Shown here: in pieces, positions 18,044 through 27,732 of the stretch | Position numbering within the stretch: position 1 is the stretch's first letter | Layout of the letters: every line of letters begins with the position of its first letter | Assembly: GCA_944321925.1 (NCBI GenBank) | Contig: CALUND010000001.1 | Span: 1 to 64,000 of the forward strand | DNA: 64,000 bases | Direction: 5' to 3' | Origin: an uncultured Rikenellaceae bacterium | GTDB taxonomy: Bacteria; Bacteroidota; Bacteroidia; Bacteroidales; Rikenellaceae | Notes under the pieces: model-generated | What the model was told of the DNA's origin: nothing | Seen by the model: the letters and a program-made list of their open reading frames with translations, nothing else | Databases searched by the model: none | Position numbers and translations under genes: made by a program

Positions 18044-18439
18044 ATGAAAAGACGATCAGCACACCTTTTTGGCCTTCTGTTTGCATTCGCACTCTTTACG
18101 GCCGCCGTATCGGGAGGTCCCCATATGCTTTTCGATCGGCTGGAACACGACTTCGGAGAGATTCCCCAAGCATCGAAAGAGGTGAAATGCACATTCGATT
18201 TTACGAACGACGGGGATGCTCCGTTGGTCATCACACGCATCGTTACTTCGTGCAGCTGCACGAAGGCTGCATACAGCCGGAAGCCGATTCTCCCGGGGGA
18301 AAAATCGACGATAACCATTATCTATGAGCCCCAGAAGAAGGAGTCGGGCGTGTTCTACAAAGCCATTGAGGTCTACTCCAACGCGACACCCAAACGACAG
18401 ATCATCGTGATCAAAGGCAATGCGATAGAGGAGGAGTAA
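18044..18439 (+). CDS. Exported DUF1573 protein
   Basis: A 131-residue protein with an N-terminal signal segment (about 1-22) and one DUF1573 Ig-like domain (FGEIPQ ... FDFTNDGDAPLVITRIVTSCSCT). The CSC motif is typical of the family. It probably resides in the periplasm; the family's function is unknown. The ATG at 18044 lies 11 bases after the tonB-like stop and is preferred over a TTG at 18029. It is the fifth gene of the tamB operon. Confidence 0.85.
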   Translation: MKRRSAHLFGLLFAFALFTAAVSGGPHMLFDRLEHDFGEIPQASKEVKCTFDFTNDGDAPLVITRIVTSCSCTKAAYSRKPILPGEKSTITIIYEPQKKESGVFYKAIEVYSNATPKRQIIVIKGNAIEEE

Positions 18440-18443
18440 TGCG

Positions 18444-19751
18444 ATGAACATTCTGATTGAAAACTGCCTTGTGCTGCCCATGACGGCAGGGGCAGGAGAA
18501 GCACAATATTTTCGGGCGACCGTAGGCATTGCCGAGGGGCGTATCCGCATGATCGATCGCGACGGCAGCCGTACGGAGTCGTTTTGTCGTCAGTGGGGCG
18601 CCGACATGCAGGTGATTGACGGGCAGGGCAAACTCCTGATGCCCGGACTTATCAACGTCCATACCCATGTGGCCATGACCCTGATGCGGGGTTTTGCCGA
18701 CGATCTGCCGCTCATGCCGTGGCTGAACGACAAAATATGGCCTTTCGAAGCCAAGATCGATCGCGACGACGTTGCTCTCGGAGCCCGCTTGGGCATTGCG
18801 GAGATGCTGCTCAGCGGAACGACAACCTTCGTCGATATGTACTGGTACGAAGAGGCGGTTGCCGAAATTGCCCGCGAAACCGGGATTCGCGCCGTACTCT
18901 CGCCCTGTTTCGTCGATTCCCGCATGGAGGCCTTCGAAAAAGACCTGCCTGCGACCCTCGAACGGGCTGCAGGTTGCGACCGACTGACTGTGAGGGTGGC
19001 GCCGCATGCCCCTTACAGCTGCTCGAAGGAGAATATTTTACGCGGGGTGGAGCTCTGTCACCGTTACGGAATCGGCATGCATACCCACCTGGCCGAAACT
19101 CAGGCCGAGATGGAGCAGGTTCGGAAACTCCACGGCCTGTCGCCGATCCGTTATTTCGATCAGCTCGGTGTATTCGATCTGCCGACCATCGCGGCCCACT
19201 GCGTCTGGGTCGATGACGACGACATAGCCATTTTGCGGGATAAAGGGGTCTCTGCGGCACATAATCCGCAGAGCAACATGAAGTTGTCGAGCGGAGTATC
19301 TCCCGTCGAACGGCTGCTGCAAAACGGCGTGAACGTGGGGATCGGAACCGACGGAACCAGCTCGAACAACGACCTCGACATGTGGGAAGAGATGCGTAGC
19401 TGCGCCTTCCTGCAGAAGCTGGCCGACAACGATCCTTGCACCCTGCCGGCCTACGAGGTACTGAAGATGGCCACCGTAAACGGGGCGAAAGCCATCGGCA
19501 TGGAGGGTGAATTGGGAGTTGTGGAGGAGGGAGCCATCGCCGATGTGATCCTTATCGATATCGAAAAGACCCACTTTTATCCGCGACACAACCTGGTGGC
19601 CAACCTGCTCTATTGCGGCAAAGCGGCAGACGTAGATACGGTGATCGTGGATGGCCGTATCCTCGTGGCGGGCGGAAAGATCGTCGGAGTGGACTTGCCC
19701 GCGCTTTATGCGGCCATGGAAAAAAGAGTGGCCGAAATATTGCGTCGCTGA
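18444..19751 (+). CDS. mtaD: Amidohydrolase, MtaD-like (methylthioadenosine/S-adenosylhomocysteine deaminase)
   Basis: A 435-residue metal-dependent deaminase of the ATZ/TRZ-MTA/SAH branch. Metal ligands appear as HTH in INVHTHVAMTLMRG (about 73-86), His in the APHAPYSCS and MHTHLAE segments, and the late Asp in GIGTDGTSSNNDLD. These are the family hallmarks for deaminating 5-methylthioadenosine or S-adenosylhomocysteine. It follows the DUF1573 gene by 4 bases. The precise substrate cannot be fixed from sequence; related enzymes act on guanine or other purine derivatives. Confidence 0.85.
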   Translation: MNILIENCLVLPMTAGAGEAQYFRATVGIAEGRIRMIDRDGSRTESFCRQWGADMQVIDGQGKLLMPGLINVHTHVAMTLMRGFADDLPLMPWLNDKIWPFEAKIDRDDVALGARLGIAEMLLSGTTTFVDMYWYEEAVAEIARETGIRAVLSPCFVDSRMEAFEKDLPATLERAAGCDRLTVRVAPHAPYSCSKENILRGVELCHRYGIGMHTHLAETQAEMEQVRKLHGLSPIRYFDQLGVFDLPTIAAHCVWVDDDDIAILRDKGVSAAHNPQSNMKLSSGVSPVERLLQNGVNVGIGTDGTSSNNDLDMWEEMRSCAFLQKLADNDPCTLPAYEVLKMATVNGAKAIGMEGELGVVEEGAIADVILIDIEKTHFYPRHNLVANLLYCGKAADVDTVIVDGRILVAGGKIVGVDLPALYAAMEKRVAEILRR

Positions 19752-19759
19752 ATCTCTGT

Positions 19760-20290
19760 ATGAAAATCATCAGACTCTCTTCCGGAATCATCCTCAGGCA
19801 GCTTCATGCGCCCGATGCACCCGATATTTTCCAGGCGATCGATACCCAGCGAACCTATCTCGGACGTTGGTTGCCTTTCGTCGAGTCGACCCGGGCATTG
19901 GCCGATTCGGAGGCTTACGTACGTTCGGTCGAGGAGGGAAGCGAACCGGTCTTTACGATTCGAGTAGACGGGGCTTTCGCCGGATTGGTCGGATTCCGAA
20001 ATACCGATCTGAAACATCTCTCGACGGAGATCGGCTATTGGTTGCGGGAAGAGTTCCAGCATCGCGGCATCATGACCGGCGCGGTGAGTCGTCTGATCGA
20101 TTTCGCCTTCGAGGAGCTGGGCGTCGAGCGGGTGACGATTCGTTGCGCGGTGGGTAATGAACGGAGTCGCAACATTCCTCGTCGGCTCGGATTCTCTTTC
20201 GAAGGGGTCGAACGTAACGGGGAACTGCTCGCCGGTGGGGTCTTTACCGATCTCGAAGTATATGGTTACCGGCGGTATGGACAAGTTTAA
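19760..20290 (+). CDS. RimJ/RimL-type GNAT acetyltransferase
   Basis: A 176-residue GNAT of the ribosomal-protein-alanine acetyltransferase type. The acetyl-CoA loop region is EEFQHRGIMTGAVSRLIDF (about 95-113), followed by the conserved NERSRNIPRRLGFSFEG segment. The acceptor is unknown: a ribosomal protein N-terminus or a small molecule. The open frame extends upstream into mtaD, but the ATG at 19760 comes 8 bases after the mtaD stop. It is the last gene of the tamB unit; a bidirectional terminator follows. Confidence 0.85.
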   Translation: MKIIRLSSGIILRQLHAPDAPDIFQAIDTQRTYLGRWLPFVESTRALADSEAYVRSVEEGSEPVFTIRVDGAFAGLVGFRNTDLKHLSTEIGYWLREEFQHRGIMTGAVSRLIDFAFEELGVERVTIRCAVGNERSRNIPRRLGFSFEGVERNGELLAGGVFTDLEVYGYRRYGQV

Positions 20291-20359
20291 AGGCTACCGA
20301 CATTCTACAAGGTTCGATGTCTGCCTCCCCCGAACAACGTATCGCATGACAGAAAGAAG

Positions 20360-20392
20360 AAAGGCGGACCGGATTAATTCCGGTCCGCCTTT
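20360..20392. terminator. Bidirectional terminator between the tamB operon and clpB
   Basis: Stem AAAGGCGGACCGGA with its complement around a TTAA loop. It sits between converging genes, with T-rich DNA on both sides. Confidence 0.8.
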
Positions 20393-20424
20393 CTGGCTTT
20401 TCATACCCCTTGCGGAGGAGATCC

Positions 20425-23022
20425 CTATTTGTTGGAGAAGGTCAACCCCTCTTTCCCGGCATCGATTACCACGGGTTTTTCGCGATCGATCTTGCCGGAG
20501 AGAATCTCCTTCGAGAGTTCATTCACCACGTAGCGTTGAATGGTCCGTTTGATGGGACGTGCCCCGTAAAGCGGATCGAATCCCTCGTCGGCCAACCACG
20601 TGCGGGCCTTTTCGGTCACCTCCAGCCGGATGCCGTTTTGCTCGAGCATGCGGGCGATACCGTGCATCTGGATGTCGACGATCTCCAGCGTGTCGCGACG
20701 CGTGAGCGGGGTAAACATGATGATCTCGTCGATTCGGTTCAGGAACTCCGGTTTGAGATGTTGTTTGAGCAACTCGATCACCTCATCCCGCGTCTTGTCG
20801 ACCACCTCCTGAGGTACTTCGCCCTTGCTGTCGGCGTGTTGGGTGAAATTCTCCGAAATAAGGCCGGAGCCCATGTTGGAGGTCATGATGATGATCGTAT
20901 TGCGGAAATCGACCGTACGTCCCTTGTTGTCGGTCAACCGTCCGTCGTCGAGGACCTGCAGCAGGATGTTGAAGACATCCGGATGGGCCTTTTCGATCTC
21001 GTCGAGCAGCACCACGGAGTAGGGTTTCCGCCGTACGGCTTCGGTGAGCTGTCCACCTTCGTCGTATCCGACGTATCCCGGGGGCGCTCCGATCAGTCGC
21101 GACACGGAGTGACGCTCCTGGTATTCGCTCATGTCGATTCGGGTCATCATGTTGTCGTCGTTGAAGAGAAACTCCGCCAGCGCCTTTGCCAACTCGGTCT
21201 TACCCACACCGGTCGTACCGAGGAAGATGAACGACCCGATCGGTTTGCGCGGATCGCTCAGCCCGGCCCGGTTGCGTCTTACGGCATCCGAGATGGCTGC
21301 AATGGCCGCGTCCTGTCCTACGACCCGTTTGTGGAGTTCGCTCTCCATATGGAGCAGTTTCTCGCGTTCGCTGGCCAGCATCCGGCTGACCGGAATGCCT
21401 GTCCAACGGGAAACCACTTCGGCGATATCCTGCGCGTCGACCTCCTCTTTGATCATTGAGGTGTCTCCGGAGAGTTTCAACTCTTCCTGCAGGTTGGCGA
21501 TCTCCGTCTCCGTTTCGCGGATACGACCGTAACGGATTTCGGCCACCTTGCCGTAGTCTCCGCTGCGTTCCGCTTCGGCGGCCTCGACCTTCAGCTTCTC
21601 GATCAGCTCTTTGTTGGTCTGAATCTTGGCCAACAGATCGCGTTCGCTCTGCCATTTGGCTTTCAACGTATTTCGCTGAGCGTTCAGTTCGTCGATTTCG
21701 CGCGTCAGCTCCTCCAACCGTTTGGTGTCGTTTTCGCGACGGATCGCCTCGCGCTCGATCTCCAATTGCCTGATCCGGCGGTCGAGCGTATCGATCTCTT
21801 CCGGCACGGAGTTCATCTCCAGCCGCAGTTTCGACGCCGCCTCATCCACGAGGTCGATCGCTTTGTCCGGCAGGAACCGCGAAGTGATGTAACGGTTCGA
21901 CAACTCCACGGCCGCAATGATCGCTTCGTCTTTGATCCGAACCTTGTGGTGGTTCTCGTAGCGGTCTTTCAGACCACGCAGGATCGAAATCGAATCTTCC
22001 ACAGTGGGTTCGTCGACCATGACTTTCTGGAAACGCCGTTCGAGCGCCTTGTCCTGTTCGAAATATTTCTGGAATTCATCGAGTGTCGTAGCACCGATCG
22101 TACGCAGTTCGCCTCGGGCCAGAGCCGGTTTCAGAATGTTGGCGGCATCCATGGCGCCGTCGCCCTTGCCGGCTCCCACCAACGTGTGGATCTCATCGAT
22201 GAAGAGCAAGATCTCTCCTTCCGACGAGACAACCTCTTTCACGACCGCTTTCAGCCGCTCCTCGAACTCCCCTTTGTACTTTGCTCCGGCAACCAGCGCA
22301 CCCATGTCGAGTGAATAGATCTGTTTGCTCTTCAGGTTCTCCGGCACATCGCCGTCGACGATCCGATGGGCGATTCCTTCGGCGATGGCAGTCTTACCGA
22401 CGCCCGGTTCACCCACGAGTATCGGGTTGTTCTTGGTCCGACGCGACAGGATCTGAAGGACCCGACGAATCTCTTCGTCGCGGCCGATCACCGGATCGAG
22501 TTTTCCGGCACGAGCCTGTTCATTCAGGTTGATGGCGTATTTCCCGAGGGCATCGAAGGTTTGATCCGACGTCTGGCTGTCGATCGAAGAGCCTTTACGG
22601 AACTCTTTGATGGCCGCCATCACCTCCTTCTCGGCAGCACCGTTCTCTTTCAGCAACCGGGAGGCTTCCGACTTTTCGGCAATCAGGCCGAGCAGCAGGT
22701 GCTCCACGGAGGCGTAACGATCCCCGAAAGCAGCGGTGAATTCCGTCGCTTTCTGGATCACGCGCGAAGAGTCGTTGGCGAAATATTGGTCGCCACCCGA
22801 AACCTTCGGCAACGCGTTGATCGTGCGTTCCACGGCATCGCGCAAACCTTTGATGTTCACGCCTACGCGCGACAACAGAAAAGCTCCCAACGAGTCGTCC
22901 TCGGCAATGATCGACGCGAGGATGTGCACGGGTTCGACCGCCTGGTTGTTTTTCGACGCGGCGATCGAGAAGGCTTGTTGAAGCGCTTCCTGTGCTTTGA
23001 TGGTTAATGTGTTGATATTCAT
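20425..23022 (-). CDS. clpB: ATP-dependent disaggregase ClpB
   Basis: ClpB (Hsp100) threads aggregated proteins through its hexamer together with DnaK. The 865-residue protein has the full layout: an N-terminal double Clp-N domain (1-150), NBD1 with Walker [14 protein letters not shown] (about 204-216), the coiled-coil middle domain that separates ClpB from ClpA/ClpC (about 405-530), NBD2 with [14 protein letters not shown] and a C-terminal D2-small domain. No ClpP-binding loop is evident. I see no clear -7 element or CIRCE-like repeat in the 215 bases upstream, so heat regulation is not visible. Confidence 0.97.
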   Translation of the reverse strand: MNINTLTIKAQEALQQAFSIAASKNNQAVEPVHILASIIAEDDSLGAFLLSRVGVNIKGLRDAVERTINALPKVSGGDQYFANDSSRVIQKATEFTAAFGDRYASVEHLLLGLIAEKSEASRLLKENGAAEKEVMAAIKEFRKGSSIDSQTSDQTFDALGKYAINLNEQARAGKLDPVIGRDEEIRRVLQILSRRTKNNPILVGEPGVGKTAIAEGIAHRIVDGDVPENLKSKQIYSLDMGALVAGAKYKGEFEERLKAVVKEVVSSEGEILLFIDEIHTLVGAGKGDGAMDAANILKPALARGELRTIGATTLDEFQKYFEQDKALERRFQKVMVDEPTVEDSISILRGLKDRYENHHKVRIKDEAIIAAVELSNRYITSRFLPDKAIDLVDEAASKLRLEMNSVPEEIDTLDRRIRQLEIEREAIRRENDTKRLEELTREIDELNAQRNTLKAKWQSERDLLAKIQTNKELIEKLKVEAAEAERSGDYGKVAEIRYGRIRETETEIANLQEELKLSGDTSMIKEEVDAQDIAEVVSRWTGIPVSRMLASEREKLLHMESELHKRVVGQDAAIAAISDAVRRNRAGLSDPRKPIGSFIFLGTTGVGKTELAKALAEFLFNDDNMMTRIDMSEYQERHSVSRLIGAPPGYVGYDEGGQLTEAVRRKPYSVVLLDEIEKAHPDVFNILLQVLDDGRLTDNKGRTVDFRNTIIIMTSNMGSGLISENFTQHADSKGEVPQEVVDKTRDEVIELLKQHLKPEFLNRIDEIIMFTPLTRRDTLEIVDIQMHGIARMLEQNGIRLEVTEKARTWLADEGFDPLYGARPIKRTIQRYVVNELSKEILSGKIDREKPVVIDAGKEGLTFSNK

Positions 23023-23174
23023 AAATTCTTTTGCTCCTTTCTGGGAGTTCTCTCCAGCAAATTCACTGCCAACCCGATGGAACGTGCTGAATTGTCATCG
23101 GGTCTCCGTCAAACTTTCCTCTTTTGACAGCGGCTGTCTGTTCTCCGTGCCACTTTGTCGCCGTCTTTCTGACA

Positions 23175-23210
23175 CGAAGGGCTGCTTACCTTCGAGGTAG
23201 CAGCCCTTCG
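23175..23210 (-). terminator. Hairpin after the biotin carboxyltransferase gene
   Basis: Twelve-bp stem CGAAGGGCTGCT/AGCAGCCCTTCG, 28 bases past the stop. No long T tract follows on the minus strand. Confidence 0.6.
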
Positions 23211-23237
23211 TTTGGGGTTCCGGTGCAGATCGGAGTG

Positions 23238-25088
23238 CTACTCCAATTCAACGAGCGGAGCATCGACCGGGACGTTTTCTCCCTCTTTCACCAAGAGTCG
23301 TTTTACGGTACCCGCATAGTCCGACGGAATGTTGTTTTCCATCTTCATCGCTTCGAGTACCACTACGTCTTGGTGCAGAGCCACCTTGTCTCCCGGTTTG
23401 ACCAGGAATTCCAAAATCTTACCCGGCAGCGGAGCATTCACCGTAGGCCCGGTTATCGGCTCCACTGCGACCTCCTCCTCTTTCTGCTCTGCAGCTTTTT
23501 TGGCGGCCTCTTCCGCTTGCTGTGCAGCGTAGGCATCGCATTTGGTTTTGGTGAGGAAATCTTTGGCCACGAGCGGGAAGAGCTCCAGAAGCAGCTCCTC
23601 TTTCTCGTTTGCAGCCAATTTTACTCCTCCGCACTGCTCGAGCACAGGATTCGGCTGCATCTGGTATTTCGAGGTATCGTACGGAACCTCTTCGCGTGTT
23701 CCGGCAATCTGCAGACGGAACTCCGGATTGACCTTCACGGGGGTGTGACCATATTCGCCCTTCACCAGATTGACAAACTGCACGCTCTTGTTCGTGTACA
23801 TCGGTTTGCCGTTCTTCAGGTCGATCGCGCAGTTGACGGCCTGTGCTCCCACGATTTGGCTGGTCGGAGTGACCAGGGGCGGCAGACCTGCATCGAGCCG
23901 CACACGAGGGATCAACTCCATGGCTTGCGGCAGGATCTCTTCGTTTTTCAGCTGTTTGAGCTGAGCCACCATGTTGGTGTACATACCTCCGGGAATCTCC
24001 GCCTTTTGCACCAGCAGGTTGGGCTTCGGGAATCCGAAATGGGCTTCGATCTGATGGCAGGCCTCGAGCAGAGCCTCTTCGTCCTGGTTCTGTGCCGCCT
24101 GGATCGCACGGTCGAACGTTGCGTCGATCTCCGCAGGCAACTGATCCACGAGCGGATTGAACGGTACGGGGATCTGTTTGACGGCATCGTAAGCCTCCAG
24201 TTCTTTCCGGATGTTGAGCAGCTCGGCGTTGATCTTCGCCACAGCGGCCATATCCACACCGATTTCGATGCCCAATTTTTTGCAGAAGATATAGATCAGT
24301 TCGACGGCAGGAGCGGCCGGTCCGCCTGCGAAATTCCAGATGTTGGTATCTACCACGTCGGCTCCGGCCACAATGGCGGAGAGTACCGATGCGAGTCCGT
24401 ATCCGGGCGTACAGTGGGTATGGAAGTCGATCGGCTGCGGGAGGTTCTGTTTAAACAACTTCACCAGGCCGTAGACCCGTTTGGGCGGAATCAGACCGCT
24501 CATATCCTTGATCGTAATCATATCGGCGCCCAGATCGGACATCTGTTTGGCCTTGTCGAGGAAATAGGCATCGGTGAAGACCGGTGCGGGGTTTTTCTTT
24601 CCGCGCAGTTTGTCCCAGAAAGAGAGGGGCGGATATTTCGGGTCGACGGTGTAGCAAACCGCGCAATCGGCTATGCCGCCGAACTCTTTCACGTATTTCA
24701 CGGTCGAACGGATGTTGTCCACGTCGTTCAGCGCATCGAAAATACGCATGATGTCGAGGCCCGACTGAATGGAGAGTCGGCAGAACCCTTTGATAATTTC
24801 ATCCGTGTAGGGGCTGTATCCGAAGAGGTTGCGGCCTCTGGACAATGCGGTCAGTTTGGAGACGTCGCCTACGGCGGCCTTGATTTTTTCGAGTCGGTCC
24901 CACGGACTTTCGCCGAGGTAGCGCATCACGGAATCGGGAACGGCGCCGCCCCACACCTCCATGGCATAAAATTTTGCATCCTTGTAAAACGGAAGCACAC
25001 GGTCGATCTGTGCTTGAGTCATCCGGGTGGCGAAAGCCGATTGCTGACCATCTCTGAGGGTCAGGTCACGAATCTTGAGTGTCTTCAT
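23238..25088 (-). CDS. Biotin-dependent carboxyltransferase (oxaloacetate decarboxylase alpha / pyruvate carboxylase B type)
   Basis: A 616-residue protein. The N-terminal carboxyltransferase TIM barrel (about 1-280) starts MKTLKIRDLTLRDGQQS and carries the metal/lysine region TIKDMSG and the His pair HTHCTPG. A conserved PYC/OadA domain follows (about 300-470), then an Ala/Glu/Lys-rich hinge (about 505-535) and a biotinyl domain with Lys582 in EAMKMEN. It exchanges CO2 between oxaloacetate/pyruvate and biotin. The beta/gamma subunits of a sodium-pumping decarboxylase or a biotin carboxylase subunit are not nearby, so the exact complex is undecided. The ATG at 25088 fits the conserved start and the promoter. 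Confidence 0.88.
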   Translation of the reverse strand: MKTLKIRDLTLRDGQQSAFATRMTQAQIDRVLPFYKDAKFYAMEVWGGAVPDSVMRYLGESPWDRLEKIKAAVGDVSKLTALSRGRNLFGYSPYTDEIIKGFCRLSIQSGLDIMRIFDALNDVDNIRSTVKYVKEFGGIADCAVCYTVDPKYPPLSFWDKLRGKKNPAPVFTDAYFLDKAKQMSDLGADMITIKDMSGLIPPKRVYGLVKLFKQNLPQPIDFHTHCTPGYGLASVLSAIVAGADVVDTNIWNFAGGPAAPAVELIYIFCKKLGIEIGVDMAAVAKINAELLNIRKELEAYDAVKQIPVPFNPLVDQLPAEIDATFDRAIQAAQNQDEEALLEACHQIEAHFGFPKPNLLVQKAEIPGGMYTNMVAQLKQLKNEEILPQAMELIPRVRLDAGLPPLVTPTSQIVGAQAVNCAIDLKNGKPMYTNKSVQFVNLVKGEYGHTPVKVNPEFRLQIAGTREEVPYDTSKYQMQPNPVLEQCGGVKLAANEKEELLLELFPLVAKDFLTKTKCDAYAAQQAEEAAKKAAEQKEEEVAVEPITGPTVNAPLPGKILEFLVKPGDKVALHQDVVVLEAMKMENNIPSDYAGTVKRLLVKEGENVPVDAPLVELE

Positions 25089-25147
25089 AATCAAATCGTT
25101 TTTGCCGGTGATTCTCTTTAATGGTGTTAGTCTAATGACATAACTTA

Positions 25148-25155
25148 CAAATGTA
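25148..25155 (-). promoter_or_regulatory. -7 element for the biotin carboxyltransferase gene
   Basis: TACATTTG on the minus strand, 59 bases before the ATG; the predicted leader is about 50 bases. Confidence 0.6.
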
Positions 25156-25350
25156 TGAACTTTTTTCCACAATCCCATAGGGTTTTTATCGCTTTCCGGT
25201 CCGATTGTCCGCACAATCCTCCGAAACTTTTGTACGATTTTGCTATCGGAGCCGTTCGCATTCCCCCCCCTCTTGAAACAGGAAATTCCGGTAGAATCCG
25301 GAATCTCCTATCGTTTTTTCAAAATATCATTTCCTCTACGCTTGCGCCGT

Positions 25351-26250
25351 TCACTCTTCGTAACCGAATCGACGAAGCTGTCGCGTATCGTTGCGCCAGT
25401 CGTCGCTTACCTTCACGTGCAGCTGCAGGAAAACCTTTTTGTCGAGGAATTTTTCCAGGTCGATCCGGGCCGCCGTACCCACCTTCTTGAGCCTTTCGCC
25501 CTTGTGTCCGATGAGGATTCCCTTCTGCGATTCGCGTGCGACATGGATCGTCGCACCGATCCGATCGATCTCCGGTTCCTCCTTGTACTCGTCGATGGTG
25601 ATCTCCACACTGTAGGGTATCTCTTTCGAGTAGTTGAGAAGAATCTTTTCCCGGATAATTTCCGAGGCGAAGAAGCGCAGACTGCGATCCGTCAGCGCAT
25701 CTTTCGGATAGAACGGTTCGCCTTCGGGGAGCAGTTGCAGAATCAGATCGAAAAGTCCCGGGATGTTGAAACCCTCGAGCGCCGATACCGGAACGATATG
25801 CGCATCCGGGAGCCTTCTCTTGCACCGTTCCGCCATCGTCTCGAGCGCCTCCGGCGTGGTCAGGTCGATCTTGTTGATCACCACGATCGTTGGGATACCG
25901 CTATGGGCGATCTTCTCGACAACCTCCGTCGAACGATTCTCCGCGCCCTCCCCTTCGGCTGTCAGCTCCACCGTATCGGTGACATAGAGAATCACATCGG
26001 CATCCTGTACGGCGCCGTGCACGAACTTCATCATCGACTCTTGCAGCTTGTAGCTCGGCTTCAGAATTCCCGGTGTGTCGGAATAGACAATCTGGAAATC
26101 TTCGCCGTTCACGATACCCATGATACGGTGTCGCGTGGTTTGTGCCTTGGAGGTGATGATCGACAGTCGTTCTCCGACCAGTCGGTTCATCAGGGTCGAC
26201 TTGCCCACATTGGGATTGCCGATGATGTTTACAAAACCCGATTTATGCAT
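25351..26250 (-). CDS. era: Ribosome-assembly GTPase Era
   Basis: Era binds the 3' end of 16S rRNA during small-subunit maturation. The 299-residue protein has G1 GNPNVGKST (11-19), the G3 region DTPG, G4 NKID and a C-terminal KH domain with GHKGERLKKVG. Length and order are normal. It lies 49 bases downstream of lpdA on the same strand and has no promoter of its own that I can see, so it is probably co-transcribed. No hairpin follows it. Confidence 0.96.
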   Translation of the reverse strand: MHKSGFVNIIGNPNVGKSTLMNRLVGERLSIITSKAQTTRHRIMGIVNGEDFQIVYSDTPGILKPSYKLQESMMKFVHGAVQDADVILYVTDTVELTAEGEGAENRSTEVVEKIAHSGIPTIVVINKIDLTTPEALETMAERCKRRLPDAHIVPVSALEGFNIPGLFDLILQLLPEGEPFYPKDALTDRSLRFFASEIIREKILLNYSKEIPYSVEITIDEYKEEPEIDRIGATIHVARESQKGILIGHKGERLKKVGTAARIDLEKFLDKKVFLQLHVKVSDDWRNDTRQLRRFGYEE

Positions 26251-26299
26251 TGGTTCTCTTTTTCAAGGAGGCGGTGTATTTTCCTCGTTAGTCGGTCTG

Positions 26300-27688
26300 T
26301 TATACGTGGATGGCCGATCCTTCGGCCGCTTCGGCCGCCTCCATGATCGCTTCGTGCATGGTTGGATGGGCATGTACGATACGGGCGATCCGATGGGCCG
26401 TTGCACCGAGCATTTTGGCCAAAGTAGCTTCGCCGATCATCTCTGTCACATTCATTCCCACCAGATGGGCTCCGAGCAACTTGCCGTCGGCCGCATCGAA
26501 GATCAGCTTCACGAATCCGTCGCGATCGCCTGCCGCGGTCGCCTTGCCCGATGCCGTGAACGGGAAGCGTCCGATCTTCAGGGCATGTCCCTGTTCGATC
26601 GCCTGCTTCTCGGTCAGTCCGACGGAAGCCACCTCCGGAGAGGTGTAGACGCACGAGGGAATCGCGGTATAATCCACCGGTTGTGGATTGAGCCCGCCGA
26701 TCTTCTCCACACAGCAGATCGCCTCTGCGGAGGCCACATGCGCCAGAGCGGGCGTAGGGATCAGATCGCCGATGGCATAGATTCCGGGGACGTTGGTCCG
26801 ATAGAACTCGTCGACCACGATTTTGTCGCGTTCCGTCTTCACGCCCAGCTCCTCCAGTCCGATCTCCTCGATGTTGGTTTTGATGCCGACGGCCGAGAGC
26901 ACCACATCGGCTTCGAGGGTCTGCGGTCCCCGTTTGCTGTCGACGTCCACCTGGCATTTACCGTTCACCACGCGCACAGCCTTGACGGTCGTTCCGGTCA
27001 GAACGGCCATACCCCGTTTGCGGAAAGCCCGTTCCATGGTTTTCGATACCTCCTCGTCTTCCAGCGGCATCAGGTTGGGGAGATACTCCACGACGGTAAC
27101 CTTGACCCCCATCGAGGCGTAGAAATAGGCGAATTCACTGCCGATGGCTCCCGATCCGCAGACGATCATCGTCTCGGGCAGACGAGTCAACGTGAGAGCC
27201 TGTTTCGAATGGAGAACGTGGGTTCCGTCGATCGGCATGAAAGCCATTTCGCGCGGACGCGCTCCGGTCGCGAGTACGATATGATCGGCCTCTACCTCCA
27301 GGTCTTCCGTCGGAGATTCCACCCGCAGTCGTCCGGGAGCTGTCAACACGCCCTTCCCGGCCAATACCTCGACACCATTCTTCTTCAGCAGGAAGGCGAC
27401 CCCTTTATTCATCGTGTCGGCCACGGCACGGCTTCGCGCCACCACCTTTTCGAGGTCGACCGTCGTCACCCCTTCGATGTCGATGCCGTAACTCTCGGCC
27501 TGACGAATGTAGTTGTAGACCTGTGCGCTTTTGAGCAGCGCTTTCGTGGGAATGCAACCCCAGTTCAGGCAAACGCCACCCAGTTCGGCTTTCTCCACGA
27601 TCGCCGTCTTCATGCCGAGTTGGGCAGCCCGAATGGCTGCCACATAGCCCCCCGGACCTGCTCCGATTACTACCAAATCGTATTTCAT
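26300..27688 (-). CDS. lpdA: Dihydrolipoyl dehydrogenase
   Basis: E3 flavoprotein that reoxidises dihydrolipoamide of 2-oxo-acid dehydrogenase or glycine-cleavage complexes with NAD+. It shows the FAD motif GAGPGGYVAA (9-18), the redox disulfide C40-x4-C45 in GGVCLNWGCIPTK, an NAD-binding GSGAIGSEFA and the C-terminal dimer motif with HAHPTMHEA. The 462-residue length is standard. No E1/E2 or gcv genes are in the window. It sits 44 bases after the C69 peptidase gene. Confidence 0.95.
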   Translation of the reverse strand: MKYDLVVIGAGPGGYVAAIRAAQLGMKTAIVEKAELGGVCLNWGCIPTKALLKSAQVYNYIRQAESYGIDIEGVTTVDLEKVVARSRAVADTMNKGVAFLLKKNGVEVLAGKGVLTAPGRLRVESPTEDLEVEADHIVLATGARPREMAFMPIDGTHVLHSKQALTLTRLPETMIVCGSGAIGSEFAYFYASMGVKVTVVEYLPNLMPLEDEEVSKTMERAFRKRGMAVLTGTTVKAVRVVNGKCQVDVDSKRGPQTLEADVVLSAVGIKTNIEEIGLEELGVKTERDKIVVDEFYRTNVPGIYAIGDLIPTPALAHVASAEAICCVEKIGGLNPQPVDYTAIPSCVYTSPEVASVGLTEKQAIEQGHALKIGRFPFTASGKATAAGDRDGFVKLIFDAADGKLLGAHLVGMNVTEMIGEATLAKMLGATAHRIARIVHAHPTMHEAIMEAAEAAEGSAIHV

Positions 27689-27732
27689 GATGATTTTATT
27701 TTGTGATTTCTGAACTCTTTCAAGTTTCGCGC

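Noticed and set aside
23124..25121. A 665-codon + strand frame opposite the biotin carboxyltransferase gene
   Set aside because: The translation is His/Arg/Asp-rich with no recognisable domain, and the minus frame is a well-conserved enzyme.
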